Assembly: GCA_014905825.1 (NCBI GenBank)
Contig: JACGCN010000009.1
Span: 1,426,001 to 1,490,000, forward strand
Source: Lyophyllum atratum
Lineage: Eukaryota; Basidiomycota; Agaricomycetes; Agaricales; Lyophyllaceae
DNA: 64,000 nt
Reading direction: 5' to 3'
Shown here: positions 12,748 to 22,569 of the stretch, piece after piece
How the letters are laid out: each line of letters starts with the position of its first letter
Position numbering within the stretch: the first letter of the stretch is position 1
Made by a program: the position numbers and the translations under genes
Notes under the pieces: model-generated
Databases searched by the model: none
The model's input: the letters and a program-made list of their open reading frames with translations, nothing else
Told to the model about the DNA's origin: nothing

Positions 12748-12911
12748 GCCACGATCAACCAAACTTGCAAGCGAAAGGGCCACATCGACCAAGGGTTTGG
12801 TCTTGTTTCGACCCAGTATGGCCGCGTCGTCGACTGGAAGCTTGTACTCTATCAACCATCCCACCTTTTATTATTGAGTACTCAGCCTTAATCTCGACGT
12901 TTTCGCCCTAC

Positions 12912-13130
12912 AGGCCTTCACGACTTGGTCCTCCCCCTTCTTCGATGCTCAAACCGCGCTGTCACCTGCACACAAACACCCCTACGCTGCTCCAGGCGTG
13001 ATCAATGGGCCAATAATCACCATCTCTTGCTTATGTTACGAAAAGTGGTCAACACCGATTCTGTTTCCAGTAGCGTCAAGCCGTCCACCAAATGCGTCCA
13101 TCTCAGGCGTCCATAAACGTTCCGTGGTTC
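12912..13130 (+). pseudogene. Gene fragment of unknown family, duplicated at 18400-18620
   Basis: A coding-like plus-strand stretch follows a possible intron acceptor (CCCTACAG) and continues for about 70 codons. The diverged copy at 18403-18620 starts with related residues (TNWFSPFFDAQ) after the same acceptor-like CTCTACAG but soon hits stops. No upstream exon or start was found for either. The family was not recognised. Confidence 0.4.
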
Positions 13131-14265
13131 CATACCCCCATACCCTTCTGAACAATCAGACGTTGAACCTCCCCTCTAGAACGCCGCTCCCCGTTACTGC
13201 GTCTGGATCAACCGAATGACATCACACCCTTGCAATTGCTGCCTTTCTCTGCGGGCCTTACCGCCAGTGGACGGCTACAGCCCCGTATACTCCCTAGCAG
13301 AATGGAACCACCGGGTGTCGCACGCGTTTGTTACGATCTTAAGGCGACTCGGCACAGTACGGGGGATGAGTCATGATTGGCATTGTGGTACAGAAACTAT
13401 CACGGGAGACTTCGTCGCGATCCTCGAATTCCGCGACATAAAATGTACCGGAACTAGAGATCATTGCGCCGGGCGGTCTTAGGTTGGGACACCCATTCAT
13501 CTATGGCCGGATCAGGTCTCCACTCATCCTTCAATCGAAAAATTGCGCCGAACCTGGCTGTGGATAAAGACTTACAAAGTCCGGCACGCCACACGCGTTT
13601 CGTATCAGTCAAAACAGGACAAGAAATGAACGTACCTCATCCTCCACGCTCTGATGGACCTCCCCACCATCGAAACACCCTCCACCTACACCAATTGCTC
13701 ATTCACCCTCATCTCATGATCAGAACACGGGTCTTCCTCCATTTCATCCCGCACGGGAGTATATGGCATGCACCAGATGGGAGAGGAGATGTGCAGTAAG
13801 TACCTGCTACGTAAGTGGGCGTCTCGGGATTGTTGTGTAGCGCCGAGGCTGTATAGGTCTCTACCGACGTTCGGGGGTGTATGGGTATGGGTAGGGAGTC
13901 ACTAGCGCTCATCTCCAGACGTCTAATATCCATGCTGCGGGTCTACCTTGTACGCTTGTCCAAGCTTGATCATGACGAGTCGACGTGATGGGATTGGAAG
14001 GGGCGAGGCATGTTTGCTCGTATCGGATTTTTGTCTCTGAGAAACGGATGCGCATGGGTGGAGAACGTATGTGGATATGTAGTCGATGTACGGATACTGG
14101 ATTTTATGCTGATTTTTATGCTGATCTCTTTCAAATATAAGTCGTCGCCATTCGCGATGAAATATTGGGTGATGTGCCTACAGCCTTGAATATCGCTTTG
14201 AACAAAAATGGGACGCGGACATCCACCAAGCCGAGGCGCGTCCGAGCCCAACTCATCATGTGACC

Positions 14266-15699
14266 ATGGATCTTCAACACCACCACCCCACCCGCGTCGA
14301 CGCCGTCCGCTGCTGCTACAACGACGACGCCACCGACCTCATCGCCATCGCCTCCGAGCACTCCCTCGACATCCTCCTCGTCGTACGTGCCCGCACCCCT
14401 CGCTCCCGACGAGCTGTCTGACGATACCACTTGACAGGGGGGTTCTACCACCCAGATACTGACGACGTTCCACATTGGTGTGAAGATAACGGCGCTGGCA
14501 TGGTCGCCGCTGACTATATCGCCGTCGGCGAGCGATTGTTGGCATATCGAGTACGCGTCTCGTTCTTCGTGGGTTGTTGGTAAGCGTGATCGTGATTGAC
14601 ACACCTGCGTTCTGCTACTAGGCTCGTGGTGGCTGGCACGGACTTTGGCCTGCACCTCCTCACGAAATCGTATAAAGACGCCGAGGCTGTGTTCCCATTT
14701 GGGGGCGGGCTGAGTGGGCACCATGGGAAGGTCAATGATATGGCGTTTTGCGGGGGGCGGAGCGAGGACAGTACGCGGTATGTTGCCACCGTATCAGGTA
14801 TGTATGCGTCCGACTCCGTTCGTTATATTTTGTGTAATCGGATATTGACGTGTGCACGCAGATGACAAGATGTTGATGGTATGGGACCTTCACCCCACCA
14901 TCGACATTTCCTCCCGCGAGCCCTCCGCAGGTCCCGACACCACACCGTTCCTCGCGGACCGGCCCCAGCCCACGGCGTATGTGATCCCGTACCCGCATCC
15001 CCTCACATCGATAAGCTCGCACCCGTCCACGAGCAAGGAGTTCCTGGTCGCGGACTGTCGCGGGTCGATCTTCCTGACGGATTGGAGGTCGGACCCGGGG
15101 GATGTGGGGCAGGAGGGGTGGAGGCATTCGAGTGTTGTTGAGTTGGTGGAGCCGACGGCGTTGGCTGAGCATTCGATGGGGGTGGCGAGGCATTGGGGTG
15201 GGTCGGTGGATTGGAGGAGGGATACGACGGACATGTATGTGATTTATATTCTGCTATGTTGGAGCGTACGTTCTGACGTTTTCATTATCTAGAATTGGTG
15301 CTGTCTATGGATCCAAATTCTCCATCTGGGACATCTCGAATCTTCGAGGCGGCAAGCCCTTCGCCTCCGGCATAAGCTTCCCAGAAGGCGGCCACAAATT
15401 CAGGTATGCTTCCCCTCCCATCCTCGTTTTCCCTCTACACATACCAACTATGCCCATGATCCAGGTGGTGTCCGACGTACCCCGACTACTTTGCCATCTC
15501 AGCACAACTACCGGGTAAAGGCGCGGTCATCCATGTGCACAATACGAATTACCTGCAAGCGCTGCCGACTGTGTTTAATATTCGTCCGAGGCCGCATGTG
15601 GTGCAGGATTTCGATTTCTTGGGGATGGGGGGGATACCGAGGATTGTGGCGGCGATTGGGAGGACGGTGTACATATTTTCTATTGGGGTGGATTCGTAG
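14266..15699 (+). CDS. nup37: Nucleoporin Nup37 (WD40 protein), 6 exons
   Basis: Exons are 14266-14382, 14438-14550, 14622-14797, 14862-15234, 15293-15403 and 15465-15699, giving 374 residues. Nup37 is a WD40 beta-propeller subunit of the Nup107-160 (Y) complex of the nuclear pore. The resemblance to animal Nup37 was judged from family memory. It includes GVKITALAWSP (propeller start), HHGKVNDMAF, ATVSDDKMLMVWDL, then EFLVADCRGSIFLTDW, GAVYGSKFSIWDI, KFRWCPTYPDYFA and a final IVAAIGRTVYIFSIG blade. Length fits the family, which is about 320-390 residues. Codon phases match at every junction. Its promoter and first exon were duplicated at 11824-12208. Another WD40 protein is possible but the blade order favours Nup37. 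Confidence 0.82.
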
Positions 15700-16141
15700 T
15701 GTGAACATGTATGGAGCGTACAATAGTATGTGGTGAGAGTTGCAAAACGGTGTAGCAAGTAGTATCGACGTGATCATCTGTCTGAAGCGAAAGAGCGGCT
15801 TTGGTCTCGTTTCGACCTGGTATGGACCGTATGGTCGTCGACTGGAACCTTCATGCATAGATATTCGAAGAATACTAAAGATCTGGAATAATCTTTCAAT
15901 ATTTCTCAAGTCTTTTTGTGGCAGTCATTGTGCTTTGATTCCAGTGACAATAGTATGTGGTGAAGGTTGCAAAATGGTGTAGCAAGTACATAGTATCGAC
16001 GTCATCATATCTGTCTGAAGCGAAAGAGCGGCTTTGGTCTTCATTATGATGTCTCCTTCCCCCGTCAAAAAAGACAATGTGAGAATCTGGTCTGACTACG
16101 GGAGACTAGTTTCTACCTGGTATGGACGTCGACTGGAAGCT
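15700..16141. repeat. Local tandem duplication downstream of Nup37
   Basis: Two diverged copies, 15724-15862 and 15955-16147, share a TATGTGGTGA start, then TTGCAAAAYGGTGTAGCAAGTA, a GAAGCGAAAGAGCGGCTTTGGTCT segment and end in GGAASCTTCATGCAT. The second copy has an extra ~65 bases (near 16050-16115). A third copy begins at 18250 and a partial one at 12768. The right end of the second copy runs into the stop codon of the 107-residue gene. No coding sequence is supported. Confidence 0.7.
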
Positions 16142-16465
16142 TCATGCATATTTATACCATCTGGGCTCCAAGTCCGTGTTCAAGACTGCCTTGAACTCAT
16201 CCAGGTTTTTTCGCGCTGGCATCGGAAAACGCTCATCGGGATCATTGCAGGCGACGGCAAGGCATGTGTGAAGTTTGCCGTTGACCCTCACGCCAACCAG
16301 CCTCCCATGTCCAAAGAGTCCTCCGCGAACGAAGAGGTGGGTCGCTGCCTGGACGATGGTATTCCGCTTGGCGTTTATCGACTCGTCTGTTCCGAGCTTC
16401 GCCTCCTTGCCGTAAGCCACCAGCTGTTCGTCGCTAACGATATAACCCAGCATTTTCACGAACAT
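16142..16465 (-). CDS. Small 107-residue protein, paralogue 2, unknown function
   Basis: An intact 107-residue frame starts MFVKMLGYIVSDEQ and ends EPRWYKYA, the same length as paralogue 1 with about 20 percent substitutions and no indels. It has the same layout: a TATA box at 16654-16646, a short non-coding leader, a 5' UTR intron with a GTACGT donor, then the start. It sits tail-to-tail with Nup37, the likely ancestral order. The conserved GGLFGHGRLVGVRVNGKL core and the basic/aromatic C-terminus suggest a folded cytosolic or nuclear protein. The function and family are unknown to me. Confidence 0.7.
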   Translation of the reverse strand: MFVKMLGYIVSDEQLVAYGKEAKLGTDESINAKRNTIVQAATHLFVRGGLFGHGRLVGVRVNGKLHTCLAVACNDPDERFPMPARKNLDEFKAVLNTDLEPRWYKYA

Positions 16466-16645
16466 GTCTAAGGTGAACTGCGTCAGCAAGGGACGCAGAG
16501 TCGAGCAATGATATACGTACTAGGCAAAATCCTTTGTTTGAATGAGGATGCGGGATGTGGGTTTGTGCTGATTGGAGAGGTTCAAACGTATTTAAGGCTG
16601 TCGTAGAGGCAGTGGCAAGTCGTTATTTTGTGGAACTGGACAACG

Positions 16646-16654
16646 CTTTATATA
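16646..16654 (-). promoter_or_regulatory. TATA box of 107-residue gene, paralogue 2
   Basis: The minus strand reads TATATAAAG and is followed by the leader shared with paralogue 1. Its conservation between the two copies supports a real promoter. Confidence 0.6.
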
Positions 16655-17100
16655 GACACGATCAACCAACACGTGTTTGTGGCCCTGTTTGGAAGGGTTT
16701 CTACACATGCCAGATAAGGTAAATAGGGTCATCTGCTCCATTGGTCCCGAAAGTTCAGGCCGACTGGCCAATGCATTACTCACCATTGTCTCCCAAAAAG
16801 AGCGGGCTATCTCATGGTCGCTTGTATCAGGGAAGTTTAACCATCGTCACGTTCGCCATTGTTCTTCGCGAAAAGCGATGTCAACTCGTGGACGACTTCC
16901 GACTACAACACCGCTGCTTATTAGCGAAGTTCTAAATCTGGACTTTCTCGTGAAGGAAGATCTCATTATCTGCAAGAAAACTGTGTCTGGATTCTGATGA
17001 ACTTTTGGATCATTGTCTGCTGCCATTCTGCCAACCGCCAAGGATCTGGCCCGCAACCCGACCGCGCGGCTCATCGCCCTCTCATCCTGCCGACAACTGG

Positions 17101-17109
17101 TATATAAAG
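17101..17109 (+). promoter_or_regulatory. TATA box of the 315-residue gene
   Basis: TATATAAAG lies 43 bases before the ATG at 17144. This is a tight spacing that leaves a very short 5' leader. No other TATA-like site is near. Confidence 0.55.
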
Positions 17110-17143
17110 GACCTGACAACTCAGGCTGACATCTCAACGCGCC

Positions 17144-18091
17144 ATGGTCTTCAGCTTACCTGGTAACAACCCAATCGCGGAACTTCGACGTGTCTTCGCC
17201 CGATGCTTGGCCTACTCTCGCACATATAACAAGCGCAACTTGGAACATTATTGGTATCCTAGCTGGAACCATACACTATTCGACCTTATCTATGATAATC
17301 CCCGGCTCCTAGTCGCACCACAATTTCCCATCTATATTTCATCTAGGCTTCGCGTTGACGGTCCCGAAGAGAAGGCGGACGTTGACGTTGACGAACATTT
17401 GGTTCAATCCGCCGATGAGGAAGAAAGGCGCGATGATGAACAATGGATTGACGGTGCCGCCGCACTCATCCCCCTCACCCCCCTTTCCCCTGCACCCCAG
17501 CCCCGCTTTTTCCTTGCACCCGGGCCTGTGGCAGATGAGGCAGACACTGACGATTTGCTGGCCGACGCCTCATTCTCAACTGCTGCCACTTCTGCTGAAT
17601 CCAAGCCTCTCACTCGTGTTACCGACTTCGCTATCCTTCACATCAAACCCCAGCAGAATCCTGCTCTTCCCACACGCTACGAAGGTTATAGGGTGGACAA
17701 GCTCACGGTGCCACTCCTTCTGGAGGAGAAACGCTTTCCGTCGCGAAGCCTTACTGGAGCTGAGTTTGACGAAGCGCTGTGGCAGAAGATCGCAGAAGCT
17801 CAACAGGACTCTATTTTTCAAGTGGTCCTACTCCTTCGAAGGTTTCCTGAGATGACCGAGGTGATGTGCATCGCAGCTTCAGGTCCTTGGTGGACCAACA
17901 CTACTTTCAGACGCGCGCGGAACAACACGATGTCCGACGAGGAGTTCGAGGAGGCCATTGATGATAAAGATTACCGTGCATTATATGCCGCTGTTGCGTT
18001 CTGTCGATGGTCGATACCTCTTCGGCTTGACACCCCCGCTTCGACCAGGCGCTTCAAAGCCATCCGTAACAAGCTTGCCGCTCTACAGTAG
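17144..18091 (+). CDS. Single-exon 315-residue protein, unknown; weak PD-(D/E)XK-like motif
   Basis: This is an intronless frame of 315 codons, unusual next to the intron-rich genes around it. Residues 1-70 are globular and aromatic-rich. Residues 75-155 are acidic then Pro/Ala-rich and look disordered. Residues 160-310 are globular. In the last part, D161 in TDFAILHIKPQ and E194/E195-K196 in VPLLLEEKRF have the order D...ExK seen in PD-(D/E)XK nuclease folds, followed by a helix with QQDSIFQVVLLL. This is only a pattern match by eye. The gene lies inside the duplicated block but has no second copy there, so it may be a later insertion between small-gene and repeat segments. It is probably a lineage-specific Agaricomycete protein. 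Confidence 0.6.
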   Translation: MVFSLPGNNPIAELRRVFARCLAYSRTYNKRNLEHYWYPSWNHTLFDLIYDNPRLLVAPQFPIYISSRLRVDGPEEKADVDVDEHLVQSADEEERRDDEQWIDGAAALIPLTPLSPAPQPRFFLAPGPVADEADTDDLLADASFSTAATSAESKPLTRVTDFAILHIKPQQNPALPTRYEGYRVDKLTVPLLLEEKRFPSRSLTGAEFDEALWQKIAEAQQDSIFQVVLLLRRFPEMTEVMCIAASGPWWTNTTFRRARNNTMSDEEFEEAIDDKDYRALYAAVAFCRWSIPLRLDTPASTRRFKAIRNKLAALQ

Positions 18092-19998
18092 GGGAAGGCC
18101 ATCCCAAGCGTCGGCTTCTGGGATCCTCTCGTGAATCTTATGTGGCAAAATTTTCTGAAGGTTGGCAGGGAGGTTGAGGTGGCAGGAAGGATATCACTGG
18201 ATGTTGTACTATATGTCTTATATCTTCGAATTTGACATCGTTCGGCGTGTAATGTGGTGAAGGTTGCAAAACGGTGTAGCAAGTGGTGTCGACGTCATCA
18301 TCTGTCTGCAAGCGAAAGAGCGGCATCGCTTGCAAGGCTTTCGTCTTGTTTCGACCCGGCATGGTCGCAAGTTGCAATCATCCTACCCTTTCGACGTCTT
18401 CGCTCTACAGGTCTATACAAATTGGTTCTCCCCGTTTTTCGATGCTCAAGGTCTCAAGCCGCGCTAGCACCTGCGCACAACCACCCCTACGCTGCTCCAT
18501 GCGTGATTAATGGGCTAATAATCAACATCTCTTGCTTATGTTACGAAGAGTGGACAACACCGACTCGGATTCTGTTTCCAGTAGCGTAAACCCGTCCACC
18601 AAATGCGTCCATAAAAACTCAATGGTTCCTTCGATTCCGAGCTTGTCAGGGGGAGTGAAGAGACGTGGTTTCCTGATTTACAGTATGTCAGTGTCACCTC
18701 CCGCCCTGCACCCTCTGCAAATATCTGACTAGTCAATTTGAAGTCTCCAGTGGTCTTCTTGTCCTCTCATGGCTCTCAAAGTCCTTCAAGACGCACCCTC
18801 CCCGACTCTAGAAGAGAAGTTCAACGAAATATGATTTTCAATATGTCGTATCGACCATGCTCAACTGCATCTCTTGGCGACTTCATCCCCAAGACATGTC
18901 GCGCCGCCCAGGTTACTGGATCTGCTTATCAACGGCGAACAAGTTGTAACTTGGCTACCTGGCCAGGTATGCCTTCATGTATTTCGTACAAGAGCGTACA
19001 AGCTTGAAGCAGACTCATAACTTGAGGATGCAAGGTGGATGTTAGAATTTGGTCTTGTTTTTAATTTTCCGATTTCAACAAGCACTTGACGTTCGCACCA
19101 TGAATCGTAACATCAACGACTGCCCGCCGATCTACCAATTCCGCAGCTCTGGTGCATCGCTACTAGCATTTCCTACATGCCCGCCCTTGTACAAGTATTC
19201 GGGTCTTTGACTTGCAAGCGGAAGGCATCTCAATTCGGAGGCCACGGCCTATCCACGCAGCTCTGGCACGTACTGCGAAAAGCGTGATCACATGAATTAT
19301 ACTGAAAGCTCTAAAGAAAAGGGGTGGCTTCGTTCGAGGACGTAAGTGGATCCTTGGAGCTATGATTCATACTGAACACTGCCTTTCAGCCCCTAAACAC
19401 AGACAATGACGTCCTTGGTGGCCCGCGCCCCAAATCGATGAAATTTTAGGTATAGTGGGTCAAGGACTCATGTGGGTTATGTCTAAGGTAAAAATAATTA
19501 GGAGGCAAACACCACATTCCTCGCTAACTGATTGCAAGCAGTTAACGCGTGGAATCGATACGACCAAGATGCGACGGCAACTGTGTGTCGTAATCTGCTT
19601 TACTATTCTTGACGAAGTGAGTGCGTCGAAGCAATGGGTATACGTTTTAACTGAGAACAAATCGAAGGACCTTAGCTGTATATGTCGAGCACTCTATCAT
19701 TATGAAGCCTGTCCGTGGCTACCTTCCATGGCTTCAAGTGCGACGATCAACCCTATTCTCAGCAGACTCCATCCTGAAGAATGGTTCACTGCACATGCTA
19801 TATGGCGGCCTCCTCTTCTCAACGACCCACTTGCTCATTCTTGTCGCTCTGAACCCCTTTCCTACGTCTATAAAAGGGCCCTCTCGACATCGTTTTTTAG
19901 CATCTCAACAGCTCCCAACCCTCCAGTACCTCATCCGCACATCGCTGCATTGACGATCCCCACCATCAACCTCTTTCTAAAACACTTCGCAATAAAAA
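18092..19998. other. Intergenic with dispersed repeat copies
   Basis: 18250-18420 is a copy of the repeat found at 15724 and 15955. 18386-18614 is a diverged copy of 12889-13121. 18640-19860 shows nothing I can interpret. 19869-19998 holds the TATA box and CT-rich leader of the secreted glycine-rich gene. Confidence 0.5.
19869..19876 (+). promoter_or_regulatory. TATA box of the glycine-rich protein gene
   Basis: TATAAAAG sits about 125 bases before the start codon at 19999. It is followed by a pyrimidine-rich leader with no ATG before the start other than in the coding context. This is typical of a strongly expressed fungal gene. Confidence 0.6.
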
Positions 19999-20658
19999 AT
20001 GAAGTTCCAAGTCTTCGTCGTGTCAGCACTCCTCGGCGTAGCCATCGCCAGTCCCATTGCCTCTGACTCTAAAATCGCAAGGATGAACGATATGGAGGTA
20101 CGTAATCTTTCCCTCGTTTGGTTCTGGCATGCTAACCTCCTTGTGCTTTAGGTCAGGGGAACCTCTTCGAATGGCGGTGGTGGAAATGGCGGCAATGGCG
20201 GCAATGGCGGCAACGGCGGTAACGCTGGCAATGGTGATGGAGGTGGAGGTGGCGGCAACGGTGGAAATGGAGGTAACGCAGGAAATGGCGGCAACGGTGG
20301 TGGAGATGGTGGTGGATGGAACAGCGGTGGTGGTGGTAACGGGGGTAATGGCGGTAATGGCGGTAACGGTGGTAATGGTGGAGGCAATTGGAATGGTGGT
20401 GGTTGGAACAGTGGCGGCGGTGGGAATGGCGGAAACGGTGGAAATGGTGGTAATGGTGGTAATGGTGGAGGGAATTGGCATGGTGGAGGTTGGAATAATG
20501 GTGGTTGGAACGGTGGTGGTTGGAACGGTGGTGGTTGGAACGGTGGTGGATGGCATGGTGGTGTATGGCGTGGTGGTGGAAATGGTGGTAACGGCGGCAA
20601 TGGCGGCAATGGCGGTAATGGAGGTAGATGGCCATGGTGGCGGTCTGGACGTTGGTGA
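19999..20658 (+). CDS. Secreted Gly/Asn/Trp-rich low-complexity protein, 2 exons
   Basis: Exons are 19999-20097 and 20152-20658, giving about 201 residues. Exon 1 encodes a clear signal peptide (MKFQVFVVSALLGVAIAS) and a short linker. Exon 2 is almost wholly GGN triplets broken by blocks of the form GGGNWNGGGWNSGGG and GWNGGGWNGG, ending in RWPWWRSGRW. The protein is predicted to be exported. Repeats of Gly-Gly-Asn with spaced Trp suggest a cell-wall or extracellular matrix, adhesive or antimicrobial-like structural role, but this is inference. No cysteine is present. The repeats vary at third codon positions, so the protein pattern is conserved better than the DNA. The antisense long frames over this exon are shadows of the repeat. 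Confidence 0.8.
20161..20640 (+). repeat. Coding tandem repeat (GGN codons)
   Basis: There are arrays of a 9-base unit GGYGGYAAY interrupted by TGGAACGGTGGTGG-type units (20480-20560). They lie wholly inside the second exon of the secreted protein. Length variation between strains is likely for such arrays. Confidence 0.75.
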
Positions 20659-21294
20659 GGGGACGTCTAGTCGGCATCGGATCATTTTCAAGTTCCTTCA
20701 CCAGTCCACGAAAATATCAGCTACCATTTAATGGAATTTATTTTATTGCGTGAATTGAAAAGAGTTGGAATTCTCCCTATTTCTCGAGCGGTAGTTACAA
20801 CATCTCTCTTTACCCCTCCTCGCCACCTTCTCCCAATGCAGGGTGTTAACATATGTACTGACGTTAAGGCATTGTGACCCTTGTCGACACCGTCATACGA
20901 CTTCTCATAATGTTTCTTCTCATGTTTACACTCATCACCAGCTCAAGTCGTAACATTTCATTGACGAATTTGTGGCGTTATTTATGGAAATCGAAGCAAG
21001 TTGTGTCTTGCATTTCAAATTCCGTAATTGTCACTTTTCTGCTAGAGGTCAAGATGGTAATGTAACCACGTCAAAAAGAGGTGGATTATGGCGCGATAGA
21101 TGGACCTGGTCCGGAATGACAGCGCGGATGTTGTCAATCAAATGTGTCGATCAACAAGTACTTGTAAATTGGAGGTGACCTACTACCATCAACAAGGCAT
21201 TCGGTCATATCACGCGCCGTGTTGATCTCCGAGTCCCAAGCTATTACTACTGGCCCATTTACCTAGGTATGCGGATGTCCACTCTTTACCCACC
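20659..21294. other. Intergenic
   Basis: This is the 3' flank of the glycine-rich gene and the 5' flank of the F-box gene. It is AT-richer than the neighbouring genes; I see no gene, repeat or clear signal. Confidence 0.5.
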
Positions 21295-22560
21295 ATGTCG
21301 AGCGTGCTGAAAAGTGCAAGCGCAGTTTCCATGGAGGGTCGAAGACATCAATCATCACCACTTCCCAGGCCACTCACAGACGCTATCCCCCTCGAAATTC
21401 ACGAGATCATCATCGACTTCCTGCATCTTGACCCCAGGTCCCTCTCCGCCTGTGCACTAGTATGCAAAGCCTGGCGCCCGGCCTCGCAGCATCATCTTTT
21501 GCACAAGATCACGATCAAACGACACACCTATCGCAGGTTCCTTCATCTCCTACATGAATCGCCGGACTTCAGAAGGATGGTTCAGGCGCGCGTCCACACA
21601 TTGACTGTCACACAAGAACCCAGAGTGAGCCGTTGCTGGTTGCATGACTTCATCCCACACTTGGCTGGCTTTATCATCAAAAACCTGATCATTGATCGCC
21701 GAAACGCTGGCGATCCAACTAACTACGACATCGTTCCGCATGCCCGTATCTTCAGGGATAGTTTCCAGTCTCTAACCGAGCTCAAACTATACCAGGCGAA
21801 GTTCAACTCGTTAACCCACCTTGTGGCGATGATATGCTCGCTCCGCGATCTGGAAAGCCTGTCCCTCGACTCAGTGACTTGGGTTCGGTGGGAGGCGGGG
21901 TCACCATCTGTAGAGAGGTATAGGCTACCGCGAAGGCTGCACGACCTCACGATCAACTTGCGACGTCATGACGGGACTCTCACACAGTTCATGGAATGGA
22001 TACAGCAGTATGAGGGAGATGATCTCCCGCGTCTGCGGACGCTGAGTATTCGTTCCCAATTCAGCGAAGGCGACGGATACGAATTTATCCCCATGGCTAC
22101 CTGGGTATTCGTGAACATCGGGGTGTCCCTTCGCGATCTCACAGTAGCGAACTTCTACGATCCCAGGGAAGGTACAACATACCCAGCGATCTTCACCTGC
22201 AATGCAGAGCTACGCAAGCTCTGTATCTGTGACATAGACTTACGATGGTATAAACCAAGTGGAAACGCAAGACAGCGCGCTGAATCCAGGCTTTCATGGA
22301 TCCCGCTGTTCGTAGGCCAGGTCGCCGGGACAAACATTGAGGTGCTGGAGTTCGAAATCTGGTTGAAGGAGGTGGACCACCTCCAGCTCCTGGGGCTGGA
22401 CGAGATGGGAAGGATGTTTATGCGGCCGGAGTTTGCGAAGTTGAAACGGATCGAGTTGAAGGTGTCAGCGCCGGAGAAGGCGGTGAAACGTTGGATCGGG
22501 ACGAACCTGCCGCTGGAGTTAATGAAGCGCGGGGCCATCCATGTCTCCCGGCTCCAGTAA
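21295..22560 (+). CDS. F-box protein (421 residues, single exon)
   Basis: An F-box motif lies near residues 29-60 (PLEIHEIIIDFL then SACALVCKAWRPAS). It is followed by about 360 residues of a degenerate leucine-rich or WD-like region, with many L/I-spaced motifs such as LTELKLYQAKF, LRDLESLSLDSVTW and LRKLCICDIDL. F-box proteins recruit targets to SCF ubiquitin ligases through Skp1; agaricomycetes carry very large F-box families. The gene is intronless. Its 3' part has been copied at least twice immediately downstream, in decayed form. The target is unknown. Confidence 0.8.
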   Translation: MSSVLKSASAVSMEGRRHQSSPLPRPLTDAIPLEIHEIIIDFLHLDPRSLSACALVCKAWRPASQHHLLHKITIKRHTYRRFLHLLHESPDFRRMVQARVHTLTVTQEPRVSRCWLHDFIPHLAGFIIKNLIIDRRNAGDPTNYDIVPHARIFRDSFQSLTELKLYQAKFNSLTHLVAMICSLRDLESLSLDSVTWVRWEAGSPSVERYRLPRRLHDLTINLRRHDGTLTQFMEWIQQYEGDDLPRLRTLSIRSQFSEGDGYEFIPMATWVFVNIGVSLRDLTVANFYDPREGTTYPAIFTCNAELRKLCICDIDLRWYKPSGNARQRAESRLSWIPLFVGQVAGTNIEVLEFEIWLKEVDHLQLLGLDEMGRMFMRPEFAKLKRIELKVSAPEKAVKRWIGTNLPLELMKRGAIHVSRLQ

Positions 22561-22569
22561 TGGACCTGA

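Larger units (their letters stand above)
12553..14265. other. Rearranged intergenic block between paralogue 1 and Nup37
   Basis: Apart from the leader of paralogue 1, this stretch has diverged duplicated blocks. 12768-12860 matches the start of a dispersed repeat also seen at 15724, 15955 and 18250. 12889-13121 matches 18386-18614. 13123-13310 matches 10979-11112. In 12912-13130 a plus frame reads like protein (containing TTWSSPFFDAQTALSPAHK and PIITISCLCYEKW) after a CCTACAG acceptor-like site. It lacks a start and a partner exon, and the matching copy at 18400 is broken. I call this a decayed gene fragment. 13982-14265 is the Nup37 promoter region. Confidence 0.5.
16466..17143. other. Leader of paralogue 2 and promoter of the 315-residue gene
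   Basis: 16466-16674 is the duplicated leader and promoter of the small gene, transcribed leftward. From about 16680 the similarity to copy 1 ends. 16680-17100 has no supported coding region. The stretch is a divergent intergenic region shared by the 107-residue gene and the gene at 17144. Confidence 0.5.

Noticed and set aside
20161..20640. CRISPR-like short repeats
   Set aside because: The repeats are contiguous, codon-phased and in a eukaryotic coding exon; there are no unique spacers.
20023..20701. Long minus-strand frames rich in Pro, His or Thr over the glycine-rich exon
   Set aside because: They are mirror frames of the GGN repeat; the plus strand has the signal peptide, TATA box and intron.
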